Part shown: positions 48,901 to 59,637 of the stretch, piece by piece
How positions within the stretch are numbered: the stretch's first letter is position 1
Layout of the letters: every line of letters begins with the position of its first letter
Source: Methylorubrum extorquens
Lineage (GTDB): Bacteria; Pseudomonadota; Alphaproteobacteria; Rhizobiales; Beijerinckiaceae
Assembly: GCF_024169925.1 (NCBI RefSeq)
Contig: NZ_JALJXF010000001.1
Span: 1,370,001-1,434,000 of the forward strand
DNA length: 64,000 nucleotides
Direction: 5' to 3'
Translations under genes and position numbers: made by a program
Notes under the pieces: model-generated
Database searches by the model: none
Seen by the model: the letters and a program-made list of their open reading frames with translations, nothing else
What the model was told of the DNA's origin: nothing

Positions 48901-49396
48901 GATCCCTGCGGACGAGCCCGCCGCGGACACCGAGTCGGCTGAAGCAAGCACGGAAGCGACCGAGGCTGCGCCGGCCGCTCCTGAGACTGTCGAGGTCTGG
49001 CATCTTCACCGTCCGCAGCGTCACACCGGTCAGCGGCCCGGCCGCGGCCAGGGACGTCCGGACGGACGCCAAGAGGGCAGACAGGACGGCCGTCAGGATG
49101 GACGCCAGGGCGAGCGCCGCAACGACGGCCCGCGCCGTCCCCGCGAGGACCGTCCGGAGGGCGGACGTCCGGCACGGGCCGACGGACGGGGCGACAGCCG
49201 CCGCGAAGGTCAGGGCGAGGGCGCCCGCCGCGAGCCGCAGGGCGGCCGCAACCGGCCCGAGCGCCGCGACGAGAACCGCCGTCCCAGCACCGAGCCGCGC
49301 CCGCCGCGCCGCGAGCGCCAGCCCGATCCGGATTCGCCCTTCGCGGCACTCGCCGCACTGAAGGCGAAGCTGGAATCGGACGGGGGCAAGCGCTGA
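45986..49396 (+). CDS. SUV3/Ski2-like RNA helicase with acidic and RG-rich C-terminal tails
   Basis: 1136 aa from ATG 45986. The helicase core (1 to about 330) has P-loop GPTNTGKTHMA, DEIQ box (AIDEIQLA), SST motif III and QIAGRAGR motif VI, matching SUV3, the mitochondrial RNA degradosome helicase of alphaproteobacterial origin. A long middle region (about 350-850) contains winged-helix/KN-like segments (GIIRWTGDPVAKL, FRVCGERAVR). Residues about 855-1010 are an Ala/Glu/Thr-rich acidic low-complexity tract. Residues about 1020-1110 are Arg/Gly/Asp repeats (GRQEGRQDGRQDGRQGER) and basic. The RG tail probably binds RNA or mediates condensate formation by analogy with other RGG proteins. It is expected to unwind structured RNA with an exonuclease partner; that partner is not here. 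Confidence 0.9.
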   Translation: MTLRTLHREARARGVTAVLGPTNTGKTHMAIERMLLHPTGMIGLPLRLLAREVYLRVVAKVGAENVALITGEEKIKPDRPRYWICTIEAMPRDLDVAFVAIDEIQLAADMDRGHVFTDRLLYRRGREETLLIGSSTMLPLVQALIPGVQTTTRPRLSSLTFAGEKKISRLPHRTAIVAFSAEEVYAIAELIRRQRGGAAVVLGALSPRTRNAQVELYQSGDVDYLVATDAVGMGLNLDVDHVAFAANWKYDGTRFRKLSPAEMGQIAGRAGRHIADGTFGSTGRCPPFEPEMVEALETHDFEPVRMLQWRNPDLEFASLERLQASLDEHPHEQGLTRAPMGEDQQAFEILMREEDIRDMAKGPAAVRRLWDTCGVPDYRKVHPQTHADLVAQLYRFLMRGMAGRIPNDWFARHVAMIDRTDGDIDALSQRIAQGRTWTFVANRPDWLLDPLHWQGETRRVEDRLSDALHERLASRFVDRRTSVLMRRLREKTMLEAEITSGGDVTVEGQHVGRLHGFQFVPDPQAEGHEAKTLRSAADKALAGEIEARADRFASAADASLVLSHDGIIRWTGDPVAKLTPGDKLFEPGIRLIADDSLSGASREKVETRLAAWLRAHIVRLLGPLMEIETAADLTGLARGIGYQVVEALGVLERAKVAHEMRTLDQDGRANLRRHGVRFGAYHIFLPALLKPAPRTLAAQLWALKNGGLDQPGLDEIAHLASSGRTSIKVDPNIAKGLYRAAGFRVCGERAVRVDILERLADLIRPAIAYRPGTTPGEPPAGSADGDGFVATVNMTSLVGCSGEDFASILKSLGYVAQNRAGPAITVPLVAAAPTVPAARPDEAASQETATQDTASETSATEETPVDEAAAEATSQDATAVDATAEPSDETAPAEATSDAEGETETVTAEAEPTAGETVEAPAEADAPVEESAPSEAETSPEAAAPMPAETADAAQAAAATGEVEAVDAADSAIPADEPAADTESAEASTEATEAAPAAPETVEVWHLHRPQRHTGQRPGRGQGRPDGRQEGRQDGRQDGRQGERRNDGPRRPREDRPEGGRPARADGRGDSRREGQGEGARREPQGGRNRPERRDENRRPSTEPRPPRRERQPDPDSPFAALAALKAKLESDGGKR

Positions 49397-49472
49397 AGCG
49401 CCCGCCCCACGAGGGGTTGATTGGCCTCAGGCCGGCCGGTGCCGTGACGGCTCCGGCAGCCGTGATCGGCGG

Positions 49473-49748
49473 ATGAGCGCGGGGCGCCAGCGCCTCGACA
49501 AGTGGCTGTGGTTCGCGCGCTTCGCGCGAACCCGCTCGATGGCGGCCCGGCTGGTGACCGACGGGCATGTCCGCGTGAACGGCACCCGTGCCGACGCGCC
49601 GGCCAAGGCCATCCATTGCGGCGACGTGCTCACCGTCGCCGCTCCCCACGGGACGATGCTGGTACGGGTACTCGATCTCGGCGAACGCCGCGGCGGCGCC
49701 CCGGAGGCGCAGCAGCTCTACGAACCGGTCGGCGAGGCCGGTTCCTGA
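49473..49748 (+). CDS. hslR: S4-domain RNA-binding protein (Hsp15-like)
   Basis: 91 aa from ATG 49473. The S4 domain is at the start: RQRLDKWLWFARFARTRSMAARLV, then HVRVNGTRADAPAKAI and GDVLTVAAPHG. This is Hsp15 (HslR), which binds stalled 50S subunits carrying nascent-chain tRNA. It follows the helicase by 76 bases, the usual Hyphomicrobiales order. The genes that usually come next there (a ferredoxin and carD) are absent; tuf follows instead. Confidence 0.88.
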   Translation: MSAGRQRLDKWLWFARFARTRSMAARLVTDGHVRVNGTRADAPAKAIHCGDVLTVAAPHGTMLVRVLDLGERRGGAPEAQQLYEPVGEAGS

Positions 49749-49790
49749 CCCCTCGTTCAGCGCGATCCGCCCCTTCGGCAAACCTGGCGC

Positions 49791-49819
49791 TTGATCATCG
49801 TCGCACAAGCCTCTAATCG
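49791..49819 (+). promoter_or_regulatory. Probable tuf promoter
   Basis: TTGATC, 17 bases, TAATCG, ending 51 bases before the tuf start in a region otherwise GC-rich. Position and spacing fit a sigma-70 promoter. The match to consensus is moderate. Confidence 0.45.
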
Positions 49820-49870
49820 GTCCGCGCCTTTACGCCCGGCTCATGGCCGGTCCCGCGGTAGGATTGCACG

Positions 49871-51061
<1,191 letters not shown>

Positions 51062-51123
51062 TTTTTTCCAAAGATGGGCGCACGGGCCTCGCTCGTGTGC
51101 CCACCTCGATCGGACAAAACGAC

Positions 51124-51157
51124 AAGGGCCGGCGCTGTGCGCCGGCCCTTATTTTTC
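51124..51157 (+). terminator. Intrinsic terminator of tuf
   Basis: A perfect 12-base stem (AAGGGCCGGCGC/GCGCCGGCCCTT, loop TGT) followed by ATTTTTCG, 62 bases after the tuf stop. Confidence 0.9.
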
Positions 51158-51159
51158 GT

Positions 51160-51779
51160 GTGTACCATGGGCCTACGAGCCAGTGCCAACCGCTGCAGCG
51201 TATGGTGCCACGTTAGAACAGCTGTACGAGTCGTTCGAGCGTCACGCCAACCACCGCACCGCCCCCTTCTGACAGGAGAGCACCTGATCGTGCAGGCGGA
51301 ATAGCAGGGAGATCGGCACGAAGCACTTCAGCGCCATCACGATCCGCGCAGGGAACAGCTCGGAGTTGACGCTCCCCAGGGCCTATCGGAGAGACCACCC
51401 AAGTCCGGACTTCACGTCACTGGGCCCTCAGCTCGAAAAAGATCCGAAGCCCTCGAAATCGCTTGTGCGAGAAACGCGGTTGGCTGGCGAACCTTGATGC
51501 CCGTGGGGCGCGTGGCTCGTCGTGGTAACGGGTGCTGACTTTGCCAGTCCGGCGTTGCTCATCGCAGGGGCAGTTCTACCGCTACGCTTCCACGTCGCAA
51601 GCATAGCAGTGCCGTTCGACTTGTTGATGTCGCGCATTGGAATGCCTTGTTGGCGAGCGATTATTCAGGAAGTGCGCAGAGAACGCGCGCTCGATGCTCA
51701 TGTTCCAGGCACGCGTGCGGCGAATGCAGCGGCCAGTTTTCAGACAGAGCGGCACGATAAAATCTGCGCCGCCCGGCGC
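51160..51779. other. Gene-poor, probably decayed stretch after tuf
   Basis: No supported complete gene. On the minus strand near 51242-51380 a frame with strong third-position G/C encodes SVNSELFPARIVMALKCF, then a hydrophobic segment, but has no start and is preceded by a stop, so it looks like the tail of a broken gene. Base composition around 51430-51660 is lower in GC than the neighbouring core genes. No transposase motif was recognised. Confidence 0.5.
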
Positions 51780-52043
51780 CTACCGGACGGGCTTGGGCAG
51801 GATCCGCTTGGTCCGGTGGAATCTCGGTCCATCGCCGCCAGCCTGATCGCGCCCGGCGATGTAGTCGCGTTGCCAGCCCGCGCGGACCGCATCCGGTTCG
51901 CCCGCAGCGACGCGCGCCTGGAAGGTCGAGCGGCGACTGCGCCATTCGTCATAGGCAGCCTTTTCAATGAGCGCCGTCTGGCTCGCGCCCCTGTGCCAGC
52001 CATGGCTGGTTTGCTTGGCCAGCGAGCTTTGAATCGGGCTCAT
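51780..52043 (-). CDS. Small hydrophilic protein of unknown function (87 aa)
   Basis: 87 aa from ATG 52043 to TAG 51780. The codon use, with mostly C or G at third positions, is typical of real genes here, although no SD is visible. It is hydrophilic and helical with many Arg and Gln (EKAAYDEWRSRRSTFQARVA, GWQRDYIAGRDQ). It begins eight bases after the stop of the small membrane-type frame at 52052-52195 on the same strand. Family unknown; it may be a remnant. Confidence 0.45.
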   Translation of the reverse strand: MSPIQSSLAKQTSHGWHRGASQTALIEKAAYDEWRSRRSTFQARVAAGEPDAVRAGWQRDYIAGRDQAGGDGPRFHRTKRILPKPVR

Positions 52044-52051
52044 CGAGAGGA

Positions 52052-52195
52052 TCAGCCAGGACCAGAGGAGCCGAGGACGAAGCGGGGGCAGACGACGAGT
52101 GCGGAGCAGGTGAAGCTCAAGCTACGCCAGATCGAGATACAGACGGCTCCGAGCAGAGTTATTGCCGCTGCGACGCCGGTCCCGGCCATTGTCAT
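52052..52195 (-). CDS. Possible small single-pass membrane protein (47 aa)
   Basis: From ATG 52195 to TGA 52052 (a longer frame from GTG 52273 is possible). The middle is hydrophobic (VAAAITLLGAVCISIW) and could cross the membrane once. There is no SD and codon bias is only moderate, so this is a weak call, listed because it sits directly before the 87-aa gene. Confidence 0.25.
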   Translation of the reverse strand: MTMAGTGVAAAITLLGAVCISIWRSLSFTCSALVVCPRFVLGSSGPG

Positions 52196-52342
52196 GCCCG
52201 AGAACGGATCGATGATGTTGCGGGTCACCAAAGTAAGCCGTTCAACTCCGGCAGCAGAACGCCGAGAGACCACTTCCGTCGATGCATGAAAAACACAGCG
52301 AACGCCGCATCGAGGTGTCTTCCATCATCTCAGATCTACAAC

Positions 52343-52375
52343 AGAAAACGAGCGGGGCCAGCTCGGCAGCCCCGC
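52343..52375 (-). terminator. Intrinsic terminator of the encapsulin operon
   Basis: On the minus strand GCGGGGC and GCCCCGC pair around a 10-base loop, followed by TCGTTTTCTG. It lies 26 bases after the cysteine desulfurase stop. Confidence 0.75.
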
Positions 52376-52400
52376 CCGGATGAGCGCTTGGACGCGCAGT

Positions 52401-54453
<2,053 letters not shown>

Positions 54454-54467
<14 letters not shown>

Positions 54468-55845
54468 GGTAATTGCCCAGCAGAACGTTATCGAGACGGG
54501 CGATCGCGTCCTCGACCAGCACGGCGGCCGAGAAGTAGCGGGTCACGAGGTGCGAGGCGATGGAGTGGTCGTTGGTGCCCATGTAGCGCACCGACAGGCC
54601 GGGCTCGATCTCGCCGGTCACGCCCGATTTCTGGAGGCCGACCACGCCCTGCTCGCCCTCGCCGACGCGCAGGAGCAGAATCGAGGTGGTCTGGGCGCCC
54701 GTGACCGGATCAGTGTCGATCGGCAGCTTGTCGCTCGGCACCAGCGGCACGCCGCGCCAGGTGATGAAGGGTGCGCCGAACAGGTGGACCACGACCGGCG
54801 GCACGCCGCGGCGGGTGGCCTCGCGGCCGAAGGCGGCGATGGCGCGCGGATGCGCCACGAAGAAGGCGGGCTTCTTCCAGACGAGGGTGAGCAGTTCGTC
54901 GAGATCGTCCGGGGTCGGCGGACCGGAGCGGGTCGGGATGCGCTGGCGGCCGGCGACCTCACCGAGCAAGCCGAACTGCGAGTTGTTGAGCAGCTCCCAC
55001 TCCTCGCGCTCCTTCACGGCATCGACCGTGAGGCGGATCTGCTCGCGCAGCTGGTCGATCTCGTTGGAGTAGAGGTCGGTGACCCGGGTGTGGGTGTTGA
55101 GGATCGTTTGGATCGTCGAGAGGTGGTACTCGCGCGGGTCGATCTCGTAATCGACGAAGGTGGTCGGCAGGCGCGGCTCGCCGGCATGGACCGCCAGGAG
55201 TTCGATGCCCTGCTCGCCGTGGGAGTTGGTATGGCCCTTGAGGCGGTCGCGCTCCTCTTGGTACTGGCCGATGCGCGAGCGGATGCCGTCATCCTCGATC
55301 GCCGCGCGGTCGAGGGTCAGCAGCGTCACCGCAGAGAGCGCCTTCACCGCCGGCGCCGGACCGGCCTCGCCGACGAGGGCGTCGTCGCCGAAGTAGTCGC
55401 CGCGCGTGGCGAGCCCCTGACGCAACCGGCCCTTGTAGGGGCCCGACAGGGTCAGCTCGACGGTGCCGTCTGCCACGATCACGAGGCTGCGGCCGGACGA
55501 GCCCTCCTCGGCGATGACGTCGCCGGCCTTGTGCTGGCTCTGCGTGAACTTGTCGGCGAGCGCGGCGAGCTCGGCATCGCCCAGGCGGCTGAAGAGCGGC
55601 ACGGCGCGCAGCGAGCCAGAGCGTACCGTGCGAGCCTTGTCTTCGAGACTGAGATCGATGCGGCCGGGCTTGGCCAGCACCACGGCGCGGCGGTTGACCC
55701 GGTAGACGCCGCCGGCGACGTCGACAAAGGGCAGCAGGCGCAGGAGGAAGCGGGGCGTGTTGGCGACGTTCTGCACCGAGGTGACAGTTGCGGTCGCTAG
55801 ATTGCGCGCGGCGGATGCGCTCACGCTCAGGCCCGGTCCACTCAT
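54454..55845 (-). CDS. Family 2 encapsulin shell protein with cyclic-nucleotide-binding-like insertion (2B type, SrpI-related)
   Basis: 463 aa from ATG 55845, with AAGGAG about 10 bases upstream; the 44 extra residues upstream are spurious. Order: short N-arm (1-30), VANTPRFLLRLLPFVDVAGGVYRVNRR (in parts, 28-53), an inserted cNMP-binding fold (about 78-190: LRAVPLFSRLGDAELAALADKF, GDVIAEEGSSGRSLVIVADGTVELTL, YFGDDALVGE), then the HK97-type P- and A-domain segments (FVDYEIDPREYHLSTIQTILN, DELLTLVWKKPAFFVAHPRAIAAFG, FITWRGVPLVPSDKLPI, SVRYMGTNDHSIASHLVTRYF) and a C-terminus ending NYHDYA. No helix-turn-helix is present, so it is not a Crp-type regulator. It should self-assemble into an icosahedral protein nanocompartment enclosing the desulfurase encoded next. 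Confidence 0.9.
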
Positions 55846-56267
55846 CGCTCGTCGTCTCCTTACGGTGTTTTCAGAAGTTCGGCCGGTGCGGACGCGGGGG
55901 CCCGGCGCCGGCCGTGCATGGGATTCTGATGACAGGCAGCCGCCGACACGGCGCAGGCATAAAGGCTGCGCCGGCACCGTACTGAACTTGCGGATGCCGC
56001 CACTCTACTAATTACGCCTTGCCCGAACCGAACCTATTGAGACATTCGGTCGGGACGCTCGATGTACTAAGCGCCGCGACAACCAACGGTCAACGGAATG
56101 TTCTTCCAATTTTTCATGCAAGCGCAGGACACGAATCTTTCAAATCTGTATTATTGAGCGATGTTTTCCAAAATATTGCCAATATGGAGAATGAATTTCT
56201 CCCAACCATTCTCTTGCGAGAAGGTCGTGAAGCAACACGTTGCGGAAAGATTTTTCTGGCAGCCGGC
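55846..56267. other. Intergenic region between cysE and the shell gene
   Basis: About 420 bases, all genes on the minus strand. The half near cysE (about 56085-56260) is strikingly AT-rich for this chromosome and should contain the shell operon promoter. It includes a 13-base palindrome described separately. Confidence 0.55.
56173..56185. promoter_or_regulatory. Candidate operator upstream of the encapsulin operon
   Basis: ATATTG C CAATAT is a perfect palindrome with a one-base centre, in the AT-rich part of the cysE-shell intergenic region, about 330 bases before the shell start. No known regulator was matched. Confidence 0.35.
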
Positions 56268-57113
56268 TCAGATCCCGTCGCCGAAACCGAAGGACTGATC
56301 CATGGTCTGGGCGGGCTCCTCGTCGCTCCGCAGGCGCGAAACCACCCGCGCCGGCACGCCCGCGACGGTGGTGTGGGCGGGCACCTCGTGCAGCACCACC
56401 GCGGCGGCGGCGACCTTGGCGCCTTCCCCGACCCGGATGTTGCCGAGCACCTTGGCGCCGACGCTGAGCAGCACGCCGCGGGCGATCTTCGGGTGCCGGT
56501 CGCCACTCTCCTTGCCGTTGCCGCCGAGCGTTACCGATTGGAGGATCGAGACGTCGTCGGCCACGACCGTGGTCTCGCCGATGACGACGCCGGTGGCATG
56601 ATCGATGAAAACCCCCGAGCCGATCCGCGCCGCCGGATGAATGTCGCAGCCGAACACCTCGGAGATGCGGCTCTGCACGTGCAGGGCGAGCGTCGCCCGA
56701 CCCTGGTGCCAGAGCCAGTGCGCGACGCGGTAGCCCTGCAGAGCGGCAAATCCCTTGTAGAAGAGGAACGGGTCGATGTAGCGGCGGCAGGTCGGGTCGC
56801 GCTCGCGGATCGCCACGAGGTCGCGCACCGCGTTCGCGCCGGCATGCGGATCGGCCTCGAAGGCGGCGAGGCAGAGGTCGCGCATGGTCAGCCGCGACAG
56901 GTCACCGTCGCCGAGCCGGTGGGCAAGGCGGTAGGCCAGAGACTCCCACAGGCTGCGCTGGTCGAGCACCGTCGCCTGGATCAGGCCCGCGTAGAGCGGC
57001 TCCTCGATCAGCGCCGCCTCGGCCTCCGCGCGCATCGCCTCCCAGACATCCCTCTCCGCGGTACTGCGGCTTGTCGCCCGCAAGGGCGGGACGATCGCCA
57101 GGGTTGCGCTCAC
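56268..57113 (-). CDS. cysE: Serine acetyltransferase (SrpH/CysE-like)
   Basis: 281 aa from GTG 57113, with GGAG nine bases upstream; the longer upstream frame is unsupported. The N-terminal helical domain (VWEAMRAEAEAALIEEPLYAGLIQ, in parts; SLWESLAYRLAHRLG) and the C-terminal left-handed beta-helix (FGCDIHPAARIGSGVFIDH, ATGVVIGETTVVADDVSI, SVTLGG, GARIGAGAKV-type turns) are complete. The catalytic His is in FIDHATG. It makes O-acetylserine for cysteine synthesis. In the cyanobacterial srp cluster the same trio, SAT, shell protein and desulfurase, occurs together, so here it probably supplies cysteine to the shell-enclosed enzyme. Confidence 0.93.
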   Translation of the reverse strand: MSATLAIVPPLRATSRSTAERDVWEAMRAEAEAALIEEPLYAGLIQATVLDQRSLWESLAYRLAHRLGDGDLSRLTMRDLCLAAFEADPHAGANAVRDLVAIRERDPTCRRYIDPFLFYKGFAALQGYRVAHWLWHQGRATLALHVQSRISEVFGCDIHPAARIGSGVFIDHATGVVIGETTVVADDVSILQSVTLGGNGKESGDRHPKIARGVLLSVGAKVLGNIRVGEGAKVAAAAVVLHEVPAHTTVAGVPARVVSRLRSDEEPAQTMDQSFGFGDGI

Positions 57114-57186
57114 GACCGGGTCTCCGGAATGGACAGGGGGAGGAGTCGAAGGTCGCAGGCACGCATCGTCGGGTCGTCCGATCGCA

Positions 57187-57390
57187 TCAGGGGATGCGCC
57201 GGAACAGGTCCGGCAGGTAGCTTTGCAAGGTCTCGTGGCCGTCGAAGTGGACATCGATCGTCGCGCGGCCGGCCTGGCCGTGGATGCCGATCACCCGGCC
57301 CCGCGCATGGCGCCAGATCCCGAGGGCTTCGGCGAGGTCGAGTCGATCGAACACGACCTGATCGCCGGGAAGCATCGTCGCACTCAGCAT
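57187..57390 (-). CDS. Small protein preceding cysE (67 aa)
   Basis: 67 aa from ATG 57390, with AAGGA about 8 bases upstream. Two segments stand out: LPGDQVVFDRLDLAEALGIW and RVIGIHGQAGRATIDVHFDGHETLQ, suggesting a small beta-barrel such as an SH3/KOW-like fold, followed by YLPDLFRRIP. No Cys. Family not recognised. It is 73 bases before cysE on the same strand and probably co-transcribed, so it may belong to the encapsulin/cysteine locus. Confidence 0.6.
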   Translation of the reverse strand: MLSATMLPGDQVVFDRLDLAEALGIWRHARGRVIGIHGQAGRATIDVHFDGHETLQSYLPDLFRRIP

Positions 57391-57926
57391 GATGGTGTCC
57401 TTGGAGCGGAAATCCCGTCACGGCTTCCGGTCCACCGGCCCGCGCGCAGCTTGTCGAATCGAGCGCCGTGGGAGGAGCAGGAAGAGCCTGCCAACCGCGC
57501 CGGGATACGGGAGAAGATTTGCTGCGCGGTAGAGCGGATCGGGAGCATTATTTTTGCTAAGTCATTGTCTTGTCTCGATAATTATCGATAGGACAAACTT
57601 TGGCAAGCCTTGTTCCGTCTTTCTCGCCGCGCGAGGCCGGAACGGCACGGCGGCCCGCCGCCGCGTGGGATCGGATTCCGTTACCGGTCGATCGCTTCGG
57701 GCTTCGCCACGCTCCGTCGCCGCGACCGTCGGCGAAGCGATCCCCCTCGCGGCACGGCCGCGATCCAGTCGCCGCCGGCATCCACGACTTCCAAGCTCGG
57801 CTACGCCGTCCTGCATCAGCAGGGTGAGAAAGCCGCTGACTTACGGTCGCCAGCAACCCGGCCGCAGGCCAGCGGAGACGTTCGTGACTACGATCTAGAC
57901 TGATCGGCTACCGCTCGAAGTCCATG
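57391..57926. other. Intergenic region before the cysE unit
   Basis: About 535 bases. It should hold the promoter of the 67-aa gene and cysE on the minus strand; the AT-rich segment at 57545-57600 contains a palindrome. The rest (57600-57900) looks random and has no supported gene. Confidence 0.5.
57576..57587. promoter_or_regulatory. Candidate operator upstream of the small gene-cysE unit
   Basis: CGATAATTATCG is a perfect 12-base palindrome, flanked by TTGTC and GACAA arms slightly off the same centre. It is about 190 bases before the 67-aa gene. Its AT-rich form fits a repressor or Rrf2-type site, but no regulator was identified. Confidence 0.4.
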
Positions 57927-58787
57927 TCACCGGTCCTCCTGCATGAAGGAGGCGAAGCGGTCGCGCCAATCCGGATGCCAGCGTGACAGGGCGGGACGGT
58001 TCTTGATGACATCGCCCGCGGCCCAGGCGATGCGCCGCTCGTCCTGGACTCGTGTCGTCTCGTTGTCGGGGCAGAGGATGTAGAAGTCTCCGGCCGCCAT
58101 CCGCTCCAGCAGGAAATCAACGGTTTCTTCCGGCGTCCAGGCTCCGTGGGGTCGCTCGGTCATGCCGCGCGCCTTGGCGAGCCCGGTATAAACGAAGCCG
58201 GGGATGAACAGGTGCGCACTTACGGGCGCACCGCGCTCGCGCAACTCGTGAGCCAACGCTTCGGTCGCTGCCTTCACGCCGGCCTTGGACACATTGTAGG
58301 GCGCGTTGCCCGGCGGCGTGGTGATCCCCTGCTTCGAACCCGTCACGATCACCGCACCGGGCTCGCCGCCCGCGATGAGGCGGGGAGCGAAGGCGCGGAT
58401 GCCGTGGATCACGCCCCAGAGGTTCGTGTCGAGGATGCGCCGCCACGTTGCCTCATCCGAGAAGATCCGGCCGCCCGCCTCGATTCCGGCATTCAGCATC
58501 ACGACCGCGGGCGGCCCGTCCTGCGAAGCCGCTTCCGCCAAGGCCTCCATCGCGGCACCGTCCCCGACATCGGTGGGGACGGCGCGCGCCGAGGCACCGG
58601 TCGCTTCGAGGTTGGACCTCGCCAGTTCCAGTGCCTCGCCGGGCAGGTCGGCGAGAATGACGCGCAGGCCACGCGCCGCGAAGGCTTCAGCGGCAGCAAG
58701 ACCGATTCCGCTGGCTGCTCCGGTGACGACCGCTGTCCGTCCGGCTGTGAACGGGGTGGGTGCGGCGGCGTGGCTCGGCTGCGCCAT
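57927..58787 (-). CDS. Short-chain dehydrogenase/reductase
   Basis: 286 aa from ATG 58787 with AAGGACC about 8 bases upstream. The Rossmann motif is AVVTGAASGIGLAAAEAFA, followed by ADLPG for the adenine-ribose, LNAGIE (the NNAG motif) and the catalytic YxxxK in APYNVSKAGVKA, with the Ser in VTGSKQG. NAD(H) preference is suggested by the Asp after the second beta-strand (LADLPG). The C-terminal DFYILCPDNETTR is unusual but belongs to a subgroup of SDRs. Substrate unknown. Confidence 0.9.
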   Translation of the reverse strand: MAQPSHAAAPTPFTAGRTAVVTGAASGIGLAAAEAFAARGLRVILADLPGEALELARSNLEATGASARAVPTDVGDGAAMEALAEAASQDGPPAVVMLNAGIEAGGRIFSDEATWRRILDTNLWGVIHGIRAFAPRLIAGGEPGAVIVTGSKQGITTPPGNAPYNVSKAGVKAATEALAHELRERGAPVSAHLFIPGFVYTGLAKARGMTERPHGAWTPEETVDFLLERMAAGDFYILCPDNETTRVQDERRIAWAAGDVIKNRPALSRWHPDWRDRFASFMQEDR

Positions 58788-59168
58788 GATCAGGGTCCTT
58801 CGGGTTGACGGCGGATCGCCTTTGAGGGGCGGAACATGCCGTCCCCTTGGGCAGATTCCCAAAGCTATGGATCGGCCCAGCGTTCCACGGCGAGGGCTCT
58901 GCCAGGGCGACAGGTCTGTCCCGCCGCCCTGTCTCTGCTTTGGGAGCAACTGAAGCCGGAGGTGGTCCAAACGAACGGTGCCTCAACCTGGACCGGCATC
59001 CGACGCGAGCAGCCAATACTCGATAGCCACGAGGTCGAGCTGCAATCATCCGAAGGACGGGGGATTGCATTCCGGAACCAGCCAATGATGCACCGGCATT
59101 CAACTTTTCGAAGCCCTGCAACTTGCTCCAGGCAAAGCCGTTGGAGTGCTCAAAACTGGAGATCTAAT
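58788..59168. other. Divergent intergenic region
   Basis: About 380 bases between the SDR and the small exported protein gene. It must contain both promoters. I see no operator or RNA structure. Confidence 0.45.
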
Positions 59169-59438
59169 ATGATGAAGTACAAAGTGCTCGGTGCCGCAGC
59201 GATCGCGTTGGGAGTCGGCTGCGGTGCCGCGCTGGCGCAGACGCCGACGCTGCCGGATGGCCCAGCTCCACAGACGGCGCCCGATGCCGTTCGCCCCGCC
59301 GAAGGTCCGGCGACGGTCGCACCGGGCGTGGGTGCGGCACCGGCCCGCCCGCCGAACGATCCGAACACGACCGGCCCGGACAAGGTCAACGGGCTGGAGG
59401 TGCCGCAGATGAAGGGCGAGCCGCCGGCCGCGCGCTGA
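59169..59438 (+). CDS. Small exported Pro/Ala-rich protein
   Basis: 89 aa from ATG 59169 (a second ATG follows directly), with GGAGATC upstream. The signal peptide is MMKYKVLGAAAIALGVGCGA with cleavage at ALA-Q near residue 23. The mature part is low-complexity: TPTLPDGPAPQTAPDAVRP and PARPPNDPNTTGPDKVNG. Such proteins are common in the periplasm of this group and have no known function. Confidence 0.7.
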   Translation: MMKYKVLGAAAIALGVGCGAALAQTPTLPDGPAPQTAPDAVRPAEGPATVAPGVGAAPARPPNDPNTTGPDKVNGLEVPQMKGEPPAAR

Positions 59439-59467
59439 CGGTTCGCCGAAGCGAATCCAGGATTGTT

Positions 59468-59508
59468 CTGATACGGTTTCCGCTCGATTCAAGCGGGGAC
59501 CGTGTCAG
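59468..59508. repeat. Stem-loop between convergent genes
   Basis: CTGATACGGTTTCCGCTT and the complementary CGGGGACCGTGTCAG form a long stem with a few mismatches; it sits after the small exported gene and can terminate transcription. Sequence CGGTTTCCGC...CGGAAACCG-like elements recur between genes in this lineage. Confidence 0.5.
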
Positions 59509-59637
59509 CAAGCCCGCGCGGCGCCTGAGCGACATCCAAATCCGCTATCCCGAAGGGATCAACCGGATCTGGTATGAGATCATATTGGCGGATCGCTTCG
59601 TGCCGAGCAATCCGCCGCTTTCAAGAAGCGGTTCCGA

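Noticed and set aside
45512..49072. 1186-residue open frame antisense to the helicase gene
   Set aside because: It has the Gly/Arg/Leu/Val-rich composition of a shadow frame in high-GC DNA, no SD or motif, while the opposite strand encodes a full helicase.
51062..51160. tRNA gene after tuf
   Set aside because: No acceptor stem, T-loop GTTCRA or CCA pattern; the hairpin is a terminator.
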